A stretch of 64,000 nt of DNA from NCBI RefSeq assembly GCF_001593385.1, contig NZ_LUVZ01000034.1:248001-312000 (forward strand), in the 5' to 3' direction. Below the pieces are notes generated by a model that ran no database searches, was not told the DNA's origin, and saw nothing but the letters and a program-made list of their open reading frames with translations. Position numbers and translations under genes: made by a program. Source of the stretch: Chryseobacterium cucumeris (lineage in GTDB: Bacteria; Bacteroidota; Bacteroidia; Flavobacteriales; Weeksellaceae). This document shows, piece by piece, positions 36,664 to 44,810 of the stretch (positions are counted from its first letter, which is position 1; every line of letters starts with the position of its first letter).

Positions 36664-36858
36664 CTACATGGTGGAGCCATTGGAATTAACTCCGAGTTTT
36701 ACTCTTGCATTGGAAAAGGGATTAACCAGTATAGCTGGTTGTGTAGGAGCTCCTGCTATATCCAGAGTAATTCTAGCATCAGTAGTATTAATCCCGATTT
36801 GGGAATACGTATCAGGAGAATACAATACTAACAAGGTTAATACATTCTTTTTTTCCAT
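36664..36858 (-). pseudogene. Truncated YSQVGIN-type surface protein gene
   Basis: 64 codons from ATG 36858: a hydrophobic start (MEKKNVLTLLVLYSPDTYSQ) followed by IGINTTDARITLDIAGAPTQ and a stop at 36664. The start matches the intact gene at 33717-34448, but nothing follows the first N-terminal block: no low-complexity region and no C-terminal domain. The signal peptide is degraded (LYSPDTYSQ). I read it as a deletion remnant, although a functional short secreted peptide cannot be excluded. Confidence 0.5.
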
Positions 36859-36882
36859 ACTATACTGCTTTTTGTTTCGTCG

Positions 36883-36940
36883 TAAAAGTATAAAATAAGC
36901 ATTGCGATGTATTAAATAACACATACATCACAGATACAGC
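36883..36940 (-). promoter_or_regulatory. Direct-repeat promoter DR4 (weakened)
   Basis: On the minus strand: GCTGTA-N5-GATGTA at 36940-36924, 8 nt, TTA in place of TTG (36915-36913), 22-nt spacer, TACTTTTA in place of TAnnTTTG (36890-36883). The spacing is identical to DR3, with mismatches in one half-site and both promoter boxes, consistent with decay in front of the truncated gene. Confidence 0.5.
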
Positions 36941-37045
36941 ACAATGAAACATGCATGATTTCAAGTAAATACCTTTGAATTATTTTAGGAATTAATTAGC
37001 TTATACTGGTGATAGATTTTGGTCTGTTTTTGCCATTTAAAAAAA

Positions 37046-37102
37046 GATGTATAAATGATGTATATAAAATTTTGCAATATTTAGAATAGAAATATACATT
37101 TA
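37046..37102 (+). promoter_or_regulatory. Direct-repeat promoter DR5
   Basis: GATGTA at 37046-37051 and 37057-37062, 9 nt to TTG (37072-37074), 20-nt spacer, TACATTTA (37095-37102). The geometry is the same as DR1 to the base, and both share the sequence TAAAATTTTG between repeat and spacer. It reads toward the small HTH gene at 37355, with a leader of about 245 nt. Confidence 0.6.
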
Positions 37103-37154
37103 CATTAAAACACAAATGTTATACACTTTTTATTGTTGAGTTAATATTAAGACC

Positions 37155-37297
37155 AAATACTAGAGTCGTAAGCAGCATTAAAGAATAAAGCTATTGTAAA
37201 GCTGAAAAGCAGTTTACTTTATTATTTTCAAATATTGAAGGCATTCTTATGATTGGTTGAGACACCCTCTTTAATTAATTTATGAACTCTAGTATTT
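37155..37297 (+). repeat. 12-bp perfect inverted repeat enclosing 119 bp
   Basis: AAATACTAGAGT at 37155-37166 and its exact complement ACTCTAGTATTT at 37286-37297. It lies in the leader between promoter DR5 and the HTH gene at 37355. It is either a long-range stem in that leader RNA or the ends of a tiny transposable element. I see no target duplication beside it. Confidence 0.6.
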
Positions 37298-37354
37298 ATT
37301 TGTACTCAAAAAACAGCTTACTAAAAAAGGACTATAAATTGATAAATCTACATC

Positions 37355-37693
37355 ATGAATCATCACAAACAATCGCCCTCAATGACGCCTGATTACAAAA
37401 GAATTTACAGTGATCTTGTTGATATGAAATATCCGGAAAAAAAGCAGGAATGCGCAAAAATTTTATCGAAGAAGAATCTGTCAGCGTTTGATGTAATAGA
37501 AATTAACAGCATCATATTTAACTATAGCCAAAACATTAAGGCTAATCAGTCACACCGCTCTTACAATAAGGAAACAATCTATAAAATTCTTGAATATCAA
37601 AAAAAGAATTATCTTAATAATACGCAATTGGCTCTACATTTTAAGCTGAGTCGCAATACCGTTGCAAAATGGAAAAATTTATTTAATATTTAA
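37355..37693 (+). CDS. Small HTH protein (transposase-like DNA-binding domain)
   Basis: 112 aa. Start MNHHKQSPSMTPDYKRIYSD, middle block MKYPEKKQECAKILSKKNLS, and a C-terminal helix-turn-helix NNTQLALHFKLSRNTVAKWK. Similar short proteins are common in Chryseobacterium. No catalytic domain and no insertion-sequence ends, so it is more likely a regulator. It is the second small HTH gene in this island, again facing a YSQVGIN-type gene, as if the module [TPR-HTH, surface protein, small HTH] had been laid down twice. Confidence 0.7.
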   Translation: MNHHKQSPSMTPDYKRIYSDLVDMKYPEKKQECAKILSKKNLSAFDVIEINSIIFNYSQNIKANQSHRSYNKETIYKILEYQKKNYLNNTQLALHFKLSRNTVAKWKNLFNI

Positions 37694-37862
37694 TCAATTC
37701 GCATCCTCTATACATTTATTATGAAATCCATTTCTGATTAAAACAATATACTTCTTATAGCCCGTTTAAAGTATATCTCATATTAAAGATAACAAAATCT
37801 TATCACTATTAGGTTTAGGTTATGAGAAACATTCTATTTCTTAGAAAATTCATAATAAAAAA

Positions 37863-37925
37863 ACCGTTATTGGCTAACAACAGATATTATTTAACTATAA
37901 AATAAATGTTTTAGCTAATAACGGT
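37863..37925 (-). terminator. Long hairpin after the M28 peptidase gene
   Basis: A 15-bp stem ACCGTTATTGGCTAA / TTAGCTAATAACGGT with one G-U pair and an AT-rich 33-nt loop; followed on the minus strand by TTTTTTTATT. The terminator role is likely, the loop unusually large. Confidence 0.6.
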
Positions 37926-37987
37926 CAAAAAAGAATAGTATATCAGAATATCACATCTATTCTTTTCGTGTTTTCAAATAAAGAAAA

Positions 37988-39559
37988 CTATTTATAATCT
38001 TTAGAGCTTCTTCTAGGCTCTTTTACTTCCGGCCATTTTACAGTCTCTCCTTTTTCATCCTGAGGCATTACTCTTTTTTCTCGGTTGCTGAATTCAGGGT
38101 CTTCGGATGCCATATAAGCTAATGCCGCAGTTAAAATCACATTATTTTTGACCTCATCAAAAACGATCTTGTCATAAGTATCTTTCGTTGTATGCCAGGT
38201 ATATCCAAAATAGCCCCAGTTCAGAGAACCTAAAGAAATTCCTGGTACTCCTGCTGCCACGAACGAAGCATGATCAGAACCTCCTCCGCCAGGCATACCC
38301 GGAAAGTCAGTTTTAATATGACTTCTTACAGCTTTTGGAACGCCATCAAGCCATCTTCCTACGTAATCATAAGCCTTTACAAATCCCTGCCCGCTGATAT
38401 TGACAACGCGCCCTGTTCCGTTATCCTGATTAAAAGCAGCCTGTACCCCTTTAATAATCTGCGGATTATCCATTACAAAGCCTCTCGAACCGTTTAATCC
38501 CTGTTCCTCACTTCCCCAAAGTCCGATGACAATAGTTCTTTTATTATTCGGATAATATTTTTTCAGAATTCTCATGGTTTCCAGCATGGTGATTGTGCCG
38601 GTTCCATTATCTGTAGCTCCCTGAGCTCCGTCCCATGAGTCAAGGTGAGCTGAAAGAATCACATATTCATCAGGCTTTTCCTTTCCTTTGATCATTCCGA
38701 TTGTATTAAAGCTTTTGGCTTCAGGAAGCACTTTTGACTGAGCATCAATTTTGATTTTAGGCTGAGTCCCTTTTTCCGCCATTCTATAAAGCATTCCATA
38801 GTCTTCCACGTCGATATCAATCATTGGAATTCTGGTTGTTTTCGCTCCAAAGATCCTGTTAGCTCCCATAATACCGGTCCAGTTTGAAATAGCAATACCT
38901 GCCGCCCCTGCTTTTTCCAATGCCTCCGGCAGCGTGTTATTATCATAACCTATGTTCTTTATAAAAGCGGTAAAATCTTTGGTAGCCTGTTCTTTTTCAG
39001 CTTTAAGTTTTTCATACAATTCAGGAGTGGCAAATTCTTTAATCTGCTCATCAGAGCGTCCTATTTTCTGATATTGTGCCATCAATACAATTTTCCCTTT
39101 CACAGAAGGAAGCCATTGATCAAATTCAGCTTTAGAAGATACTTTTGGAAGGATAATCACTTCCGCCTCAATTGCTTTTTTAGTAGCCGGACTCCATGCC
39201 AGCTGCGTTGCGGAAAGGGATTTTATGCGCGGATATGTCATATCAACATGAGTCGTCCCTCTTTGCCATCCTTTCCAGGTTCCGAATTGTTGAAGATTGG
39301 CATCTACTCCCCAGGAACGAAGTTTATTGGCACTCCATTCATTTGCGGCCAGCATTTCGGGAGTTCCTACAAGGCGAGGTCCGATCCCATCCAGCAGTTC
39401 AGAGGCCAGATTCTCCAGCTGGGAATTATTATTTACTTCATCTACAAAACTTTTTACGATAGGGCTAAGCCTTTCTTTTGGGTCAACCTTTACCTGAGCC
39501 CATGAAAACTGAGCGGCCAGCATTACCGCAGGCACTGCAAAAAATCTATTTATCCTCAT
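37988..39559 (-). CDS. Secreted M28-family zinc peptidase
   Basis: 523 aa. Signal peptide (MRINRFFAVPAVMLAAQFSWA), PA-like insert around 140-260, then an M28 di-zinc domain: HLDSWDGAQGATDNGTG (His/Asp ligands), GLWGSEEQGLNGSRG (catalytic Glu), FNQDNGTGRV, GGGGSDHASF and the last His in YTWHTTKDTYD. An exported aminopeptidase or carboxypeptidase Q type, 520 aa being usual. A -7-like TATCTTTA is at 39579-39586 on the minus strand. Monocistronic. Confidence 0.92.
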   Translation of the reverse strand: MRINRFFAVPAVMLAAQFSWAQVKVDPKERLSPIVKSFVDEVNNNSQLENLASELLDGIGPRLVGTPEMLAANEWSANKLRSWGVDANLQQFGTWKGWQRGTTHVDMTYPRIKSLSATQLAWSPATKKAIEAEVIILPKVSSKAEFDQWLPSVKGKIVLMAQYQKIGRSDEQIKEFATPELYEKLKAEKEQATKDFTAFIKNIGYDNNTLPEALEKAGAAGIAISNWTGIMGANRIFGAKTTRIPMIDIDVEDYGMLYRMAEKGTQPKIKIDAQSKVLPEAKSFNTIGMIKGKEKPDEYVILSAHLDSWDGAQGATDNGTGTITMLETMRILKKYYPNNKRTIVIGLWGSEEQGLNGSRGFVMDNPQIIKGVQAAFNQDNGTGRVVNISGQGFVKAYDYVGRWLDGVPKAVRSHIKTDFPGMPGGGGSDHASFVAAGVPGISLGSLNWGYFGYTWHTTKDTYDKIVFDEVKNNVILTAALAYMASEDPEFSNREKRVMPQDEKGETVKWPEVKEPRRSSKDYK

Positions 39560-39702
39560 ACTATTTATTGATTGGTTTAAAGATAAAAGAAATTAGGGAG
39601 ATAGTGAAGGATTAAGCCTAAAAAAGAGGTTTTTTAATTATATAATCAATGTTTTCGTTCAAAAGAAATAATAAAATTCCGAAAGAAGCTATAATTAATA
39701 AA

Positions 39703-39735
39703 AAAGGCCATCAATATGACAGTCTTATGGCCTTT
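39703..39735 (-). terminator. Terminator after the carboxypeptidase-regulatory-like gene
   Basis: A 9-bp perfect stem AAAGGCCAT / ATGGCCTTT, 15-nt loop, T run on the minus strand, 12 bp beyond the stop. Confidence 0.7.
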
Positions 39736-39747
39736 AGAGATGACACT

Positions 39748-40896
39748 TTATTTTTCATTGAGAAACGCCTGTTCCTCCTTGGAAAGGATTGTTGTTCCAG
39801 CTTTTTCTTCTTTTACAGGAACATTACTCCAGATACTGATATTAAAATCAACCTTCGGATTAAGTCCTTTCTTATCGGTTTTGGTAAAAGTAGTAAAGAT
39901 AATTTCACGACTGAATTTCCTTACATGGGTCTCATCTTTATAAAAAACGGTAAAACCATCTCCTTCCAACTTCGTCAATGCAGGTACATAGACACCGTCT
40001 TTCTTATAAAAATCAAAAATCAGCGTGGCATCCCCAAGTTTGTACTGAAATTCTCTTCCATCTGTGGTCATTTTCTTCATGGTAGGAAAATCTGTCTGAA
40101 AATAATGCGTTTCAAAATAAGTAATCACTTTGTCTGCTTTATTATATTTAAATTCCCCGTTCATCTGAATTCCCCTTCCCGACTCTATTTTAAAGGTAAT
40201 CAACTGTTCATCACCTTCCTCAAAAATCAACCTTCCGTTATATTTACAGTCCTTCATTCTTAAATGCTGGAGTGTTCTGTAAAGTTCATAATTCAGGAAA
40301 AGGTTTCCTAGGTATTCATGAGAAAACTCATCGGTTTTTCCCGTGAAAATACTATCAGTATTTACTTTCTTCAGATATTTAACGCTATTCAGCTGCATCT
40401 GGAGGATTTCATCATAGTTTTTACGAAAACCATCTTTAAAATTATATTGGTTATTTTTACTCCAGAACTTCGCTTCTGCAATGACCAGAAAGTAGAGTTT
40501 ATTGTTATCAAAACCTTTTTCCTTGTATACAACGTCATAAAGAGAAGGATCATCATAATATTTTTTATGGTAATTTTTATTGATGTCTTCAAATATTTTC
40601 TTAATGTCTACATTGATGATTTTGATCTCATCGATATTTTTATAGATAGGTTTAAGTTTTACCTGAGCGTTAAAGGCTTGTATTTTCTCTTTTTGAAAAC
40701 CCGAAGCAGAAACTTCAAAATTAACAGCATCTGGATTCACTGGAGCAAAACCATCTTCATTGGTATAAATGATTTGATCCTGAAGGATAATTCTTGCATT
40801 GGGAATAGGATTTCCATTTTCGGAATCAACTACTCTTAATTTCTGTGCAGAAAAAAAACCGAAAAAGAAAATGAATAGAAGATAAAAGGGCTTCAT
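39748..40896 (-). CDS. Secreted protein with N-terminal carboxypeptidase-regulatory-like domain
   Basis: 382 aa. Signal peptide MKPFYLLFIFFFGFFSAQ, then a beta-sandwich (LRVVDSENGNPIPNARIILQ, YTNEDGFAPV) typical of the CarboxypepD_reg-like domain in Bacteroidetes surface proteins. The remainder (80-382) is an unrecognised beta-rich domain with KYNKADKVITYFETHYFQTD (20) and similar strands. No TonB plug or barrel. A long open frame of 204 codons exists antisense to its C-terminal half but has no support. The consensus -7 TATATTTG is on the minus strand at 40930-40937. Confidence 0.75.
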   Translation of the reverse strand: MKPFYLLFIFFFGFFSAQKLRVVDSENGNPIPNARIILQDQIIYTNEDGFAPVNPDAVNFEVSASGFQKEKIQAFNAQVKLKPIYKNIDEIKIINVDIKKIFEDINKNYHKKYYDDPSLYDVVYKEKGFDNNKLYFLVIAEAKFWSKNNQYNFKDGFRKNYDEILQMQLNSVKYLKKVNTDSIFTGKTDEFSHEYLGNLFLNYELYRTLQHLRMKDCKYNGRLIFEEGDEQLITFKIESGRGIQMNGEFKYNKADKVITYFETHYFQTDFPTMKKMTTDGREFQYKLGDATLIFDFYKKDGVYVPALTKLEGDGFTVFYKDETHVRKFSREIIFTTFTKTDKKGLNPKVDFNISIWSNVPVKEEKAGTTILSKEEQAFLNEK

Positions 40897-41085
40897 GGTT
40901 ATTTGTTATATTAGTTTTAATTAATACCACAAATATAAACCTGGAAGCGCATAGACGAATAGAAATTTAATACACTTTAATACTATTTAACACTAACTAT
41001 TTAAATTCAGCAAAACACATTCTAAAACTGGGAATTTTTAACATATTTCACGCTAAAACAGTTATTGTATTCGGAAATAAAAAAA

Positions 41086-41102
41086 CCGGCTTCAAAAGCC
41101 GG
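41086..41102 (-). terminator. Terminator of the histone-like gene
   Basis: A 7-bp GC-rich stem CCGGCTT / AAGCCGG with a 3-nt loop, then TTTTTTTATT on the minus strand, 12 bp after the stop. Confidence 0.85.
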
Positions 41103-41113
41103 CTAAAGGTGAA

Positions 41114-41290
41114 TTATTTCTTTGCTTCTTCTACAGAAACTTTTCTGAATTCTTTGAACAATTTGCTAAGTTCCAAAGCTGCTTTACGAGCTCTTGTACC
41201 AGCTGCCTTGTTTCCTTTTTCCGCTTGTTGGTTTGCCTCAGTTGTGAACGCTTCAAATTCTGCGTTGATTTTTTCAATTAGTTCTTTCAT
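41114..41290 (-). CDS. Histone H1-like DNA-binding protein, 58 aa
   Basis: Short gene easily missed: ATG at 41288-41290, TAA at 41114-41116. The product begins MKELIEKINAEFEAFTTEAN and continues with EKGNKAAGTRARKAALELSK and LFKEFRKVSVEEAKK, matching the Bacteroidetes histone H1-like (Hc1-type) family: lysine-rich, helical, no aromatic core. Likely an abundant nucleoid protein. It has a consensus -7 TATATTTG (41311-41318, minus strand) and a strong terminator. An inverted repeat brackets the promoter (41303-41342). Confidence 0.88.
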   Translation of the reverse strand: MKELIEKINAEFEAFTTEANQQAEKGNKAAGTRARKAALELSKLFKEFRKVSVEEAKK

Positions 41291-41302
41291 TTATTTAAAA
41301 AT

Positions 41303-41342
41303 TTAGGCTGCAAATATAGGTTTTATGGTGATTCCAGCCTAA
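41303..41342 (-). promoter_or_regulatory. Promoter of the histone-like gene inside an inverted repeat
   Basis: The -7 box TATATTTG at 41318-41311 (minus strand) is flanked by TTAGGCTG (41303-41310) and CAGCCTAA (41335-41342), an 8-bp perfect inverted repeat with a 24-bp gap. It could be an operator or an RNA/DNA hairpin covering the start site. No clear TTG -33 is seen. Confidence 0.5.
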
Positions 41343-41511
41343 TTGTGTCGAAAAAAAATAATGGATTTAATCATTTTTTCTGAGTCTTTCCTAAATTCAA
41401 TTTAATTTTTAAAATAAAATCAAATTATTGTAGAAAATCAGCCATATAGTTGGGTATTATATACAGCCAACGTAAAATTTTAAATAAACCACTCAAAATC
41501 AATAAGAATCA

Positions 41512-41560
41512 AAAAAACAATAAATAAGATTTTCTTAAAAAAGCTTATTTATTGTTTTTT
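41512..41560. terminator. Bidirectional terminator, 17-bp stem
   Basis: Perfect 17-bp AT-rich stem AAAAAACAATAAATAAG with its complement, 15-nt loop, T runs on both strands; 36 bp beyond the stop of the MocR-type gene. Confidence 0.75.
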
Positions 41561-41595
41561 TGATTTCCTTATCATAGTTAATTATTTTTAATGGT

Positions 41596-43011
41596 TCAAG
41601 ACTGCAGTTCTTTCGCTCTCCTACCTGCATTTTTTAATAAAACAATGCTTTCAGAAGTAATTCTTTCGGCAAAAACAATCCTGAAATGATCATGGTATCT
41701 GTCAGTGAACGAAAAGGTATTTCCGGGAGTAAACAAAATCTGATGCTCTTCACAATACTGATAGAATCTTTTCATATCCGTATTCTCAGGAAGCTTTCCC
41801 CAAATACTGTAACCACCTCTCGGTCTGTGAAAATAAGAACCTTCAGGAAAGGACTTTCTTAAAATATCCAATACCTGAACAGCCTGCTTATTGAGTTTTT
41901 TCCGGAATACCCGAAGGTGTCTTTCATAACAGTTTCCCTGTAGCAGCTTCAGAACCAGTTCCTGATAAATGGGAGAAACCGAACGCCCTAAAGCAAATCT
42001 TACTCTTTCAGATTTTGCATAAAAACTTCCGGCATGCAACCAGCCTAAACGAATTCCTGGAGCTAACGTCTTTGAAAAGGATGAATACGTCATCACAATT
42101 CCCTTTTTATCAAAGCTTTTTATACTTTGCGGTCGTTGTTCTTCAAAATAAAGATCGGAATACATATCATTCTCAATAATACAGAACTGATGAATTTCTG
42201 CTATACTCAGAATTTCTTTTTTAGTTTCATCATTCATTATAACACCTGTGGGATTGTGAAAATTGGGAGTAGTGACAAGAGCGCTGATTTTATTTTCCTT
42301 ACAGATTTTTTGAAAATATTCAACATCAAAGCCTGTTTTATAATGCACAGGAATCTCAATGACTTTCAGTTCGAGATGAGCAAGGACTTCCAATACAGAA
42401 AACACACATGGACTCTCAACAGCCACTACATCGCGTGCTTTTGTAACCGATTTCAAAGCAATTGTAAGGGCCTGCAGAGCGCCATCAGTGATAATTATTT
42501 CGTCTGGATTTAATATACAGCCATAAGTTCCCATTTGTTTTGCAATATATTTCCTTAATGGCTCCAATCCGTTTGAAGGATAATACCTGAGCAATGATGC
42601 TCCTTTCTCCCGAATGACTTCCTGCATTGTTCTGAGAATAAGCTTTTGCGGAATCAGAAGATCTCCGGGCACCGCCGTGTTAAAAGAGCTGAATTCTGAA
42701 GTTCTTTTGGAAGTAAGTATCATATTTTTCATAAATACTTCATCCCTCACCACTGCCGGAAGTTGAGTCTTTATTTCCGGAATATTCTCCTCCTGAATTC
42801 CTGTGACAAAATAGCCAGACCGTGGATGGCTTCTGATCAATCCTTTAATCATAAGGTATTCAAATCCACTTTGCACAGAGCTTGTACTCAGTTTGTATTT
42901 TTCTTTGATATCACGAACGGAGGGAAGGCTGTCATTTTCCTGTAAAATTCCACTGTAGATCTGCTTCTCTATTTCAGCCGTAAAAATTTCGTACTTATAA
43001 GATTTCATCAT
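41596..43011 (-). CDS. MocR-type regulator (GntR HTH fused to aminotransferase domain)
   Basis: 471 aa. N-terminal winged helix of the GntR family (residues 5-75: SLPSVRDIKEKYKLSTSSVQ, LIRSHPRSGYFVTG) fused to a fold-type I aminotransferase domain with ITDGALQALTIAL, TPNFHNPTG and the PLP lysine in SSFSKTLAPGIRLGW. MocR proteins use PLP or its aldimine with an amino acid as effector and usually control a divergent gene; here a GNAT gene starts 117 bp away on the other strand. Adjacent ATGs at 43011 and 43008. Confidence 0.9.
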   Translation of the reverse strand: MMKSYKYEIFTAEIEKQIYSGILQENDSLPSVRDIKEKYKLSTSSVQSGFEYLMIKGLIRSHPRSGYFVTGIQEENIPEIKTQLPAVVRDEVFMKNMILTSKRTSEFSSFNTAVPGDLLIPQKLILRTMQEVIREKGASLLRYYPSNGLEPLRKYIAKQMGTYGCILNPDEIIITDGALQALTIALKSVTKARDVVAVESPCVFSVLEVLAHLELKVIEIPVHYKTGFDVEYFQKICKENKISALVTTPNFHNPTGVIMNDETKKEILSIAEIHQFCIIENDMYSDLYFEEQRPQSIKSFDKKGIVMTYSSFSKTLAPGIRLGWLHAGSFYAKSERVRFALGRSVSPIYQELVLKLLQGNCYERHLRVFRKKLNKQAVQVLDILRKSFPEGSYFHRPRGGYSIWGKLPENTDMKRFYQYCEEHQILFTPGNTFSFTDRYHDHFRIVFAERITSESIVLLKNAGRRAKELQS

Positions 43012-43128
43012 AACACAACAACTGTACTGAACAAATTTACTAAAATACCTTTCTGTACCGATGATATTTTAGTGAACTGTATCCTTTTTGAATAGATTAA
43101 TCTTATAATTTTGAATAAAAAAAATTCT

Positions 43129-43644
43129 ATGGATATCATTTCAAAATTTACAGTGGGTTCTGAAGAGGGAATTTCTGATCTTATAACCATTATCGATTCT
43201 TCCGTTTATACATTGTACAAAGAGTTTGTAAGTGAGGAAGACATCAAAAAATATATTCAGCACGAAATTGATCCGAGAAAAATGATCAATGACCTGAACA
43301 ATCTTTCCAATCAACTGATTATGACCTATGCTGACCAGAAGCCAATCGGATACAGCATTATAAAAAGTGGTTCTTTACACCCAGGAGTCCCTGAAGGGAA
43401 AAGAGCTACAGAAATCAGCTTTGTAATTCTATCAGAGTTTGATTCTCCGGAAACAAGACAGTCTCTTTGGAAGAAATGCAGATCCGCAGTGAGTTTCACA
43501 GATATCATCTGGATCAATATGCTTGATCATGATCCGCTTGCAGCATTTTTAAAAGAATCCGGATTTGTGGCAGCAAGCAGTACAAAGGCCGGACCTTTTC
43601 AACTTCCTTCTCATATTTTAGAAATGGAAATTAATAAAAGTTGA
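43129..43644 (+). CDS. GNAT-like acetyltransferase
   Basis: 171 aa from the ATG at 43129; a TTG 18 bp upstream keeps the frame but adds only six residues. The fold is suggested by GSEEGISDLITIIDSSVY at the start, YADQKPIGYSIIKSG, EISFVILSEF and FLKESGFVA at the end (a typical GNAT last helix-strand). The acetyl-CoA loop is not clear (PEGKRATEISFVI). Divergent from the MocR-type regulator, which is the natural candidate to control it. Substrate unknown. Confidence 0.7.
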   Translation: MDIISKFTVGSEEGISDLITIIDSSVYTLYKEFVSEEDIKKYIQHEIDPRKMINDLNNLSNQLIMTYADQKPIGYSIIKSGSLHPGVPEGKRATEISFVILSEFDSPETRQSLWKKCRSAVSFTDIIWINMLDHDPLAAFLKESGFVAASSTKAGPFQLPSHILEMEINKS

Positions 43645-43813
43645 TTTAATTATTTTCGCCCACAGATTTGCACAGATAGTTTATAATAAATAGTTTGTTA
43701 CCTTAGTATTGATACTATTGAGCAAAGCTATAATTACTATTTCTATTATCTCATTTAAAATTATTTTAAGCAAACAATAGTTTACTTATCTTTGATTTTT
43801 ATAATTTTTACCT

Positions 43814-44728
43814 ATGAGTGATCAGCTGGAAACGATAGAAGATTATTACAGACGCATCCGTAAAGATCAGATTAAAATATTTGATTCTGAGGATTTTGAA
43901 ACCGGAAAATCCCACTTCAATATCTCTATGCGGAGATACTGTAGTTTCAAAAGTCCTTACAACCGTCGTGATTATTATAAAATAAGCTTTATCATTGGAA
44001 AAGGCACTATTCATTATGGTGCGCATCAACTGTATATAGATGGTCCTGCTTTATTTTTCCCTTCTCCCAGTATTCCGTATTCATGGGAGTGTGAAAGCGA
44101 TGTACAGGAAGGATATTTTTGTTTGTTCAACCAGGAGTTTTTTAATGGAAATTCAGAATTTAACCTGTTTAAAAAAACGTCAATGTTCAAGGAATGGAGC
44201 AAGCCTGTTATTTTCCTGACAGAAGAACAAGCTCAGCTGGCTACTCTTTATTTTGATCAGATTTACAGAATGAACAATTCTCCCTATCCTTTCCGTTGCA
44301 GCAGCATTAAAAGCAATCTAGCCTCTGTAATGCATCTTGCGCTGGAAAACCGCGTGGAAGACATCAATCCCCATGAACTTCCTGCAAATGTTCGTTTATA
44401 CAAGTTATTCGATGAGTTGCTCAACAAACAGTTTCCTTTGGACTCTCCTGCTTATCCACTGGCATTAAAAACACCTTCTGATTTTGCCGAGCATCTGAAT
44501 GTGCATGTCAATCATCTGAATTCCTCGGTGAAATCTGTAACGAACCTTACTACAACACAGATTATTAAAGAAAAGATGTTTGAAGAATCTAAAAACCTGC
44601 TGAAGTATACCAATTGGGATATTGCCCAGATAGGCTATACTTTAGGGTTTGACCAGCCTGCTCATTTTAATAATTTTTTTAAAAAGTATGCCCGCACTTC
44701 ACCCTTAAAGTTTAAGAATTTATCTTAA
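43814..44728 (+). CDS. AraC-family transcriptional regulator
   Basis: 304 aa. Sensor half with YNRRDYYKISFIIGKGTIHY and PSIPYSWECES; C-terminal AraC domain with LNVHVNHLNSSVKSVTN and the second helix-turn-helix NWDIAQIGYTLGFDQPAHFN (20). Paralogue of 12787-13725. The next gene on the strand, 82 bp away, is an MFS efflux pump, the likely target. Confidence 0.88.
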   Translation: MSDQLETIEDYYRRIRKDQIKIFDSEDFETGKSHFNISMRRYCSFKSPYNRRDYYKISFIIGKGTIHYGAHQLYIDGPALFFPSPSIPYSWECESDVQEGYFCLFNQEFFNGNSEFNLFKKTSMFKEWSKPVIFLTEEQAQLATLYFDQIYRMNNSPYPFRCSSIKSNLASVMHLALENRVEDINPHELPANVRLYKLFDELLNKQFPLDSPAYPLALKTPSDFAEHLNVHVNHLNSSVKSVTNLTTTQIIKEKMFEESKNLLKYTNWDIAQIGYTLGFDQPAHFNNFFKKYARTSPLKFKNLS

Positions 44729-44810
44729 TATTTGATTTTTGTAATTTTTACTTTGTCTTTTAAAATCCGGTTTTGTATTTCTTGACTTATTTTTGCAATG
44801 TAAAAAATGA

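Noticed and set aside
39649..40263. 204-codon plus-strand open frame
   Set aside because: Lies antisense inside the carboxypeptidase-regulatory-like gene (39748-40896), and its translation is low-complexity and family-free.
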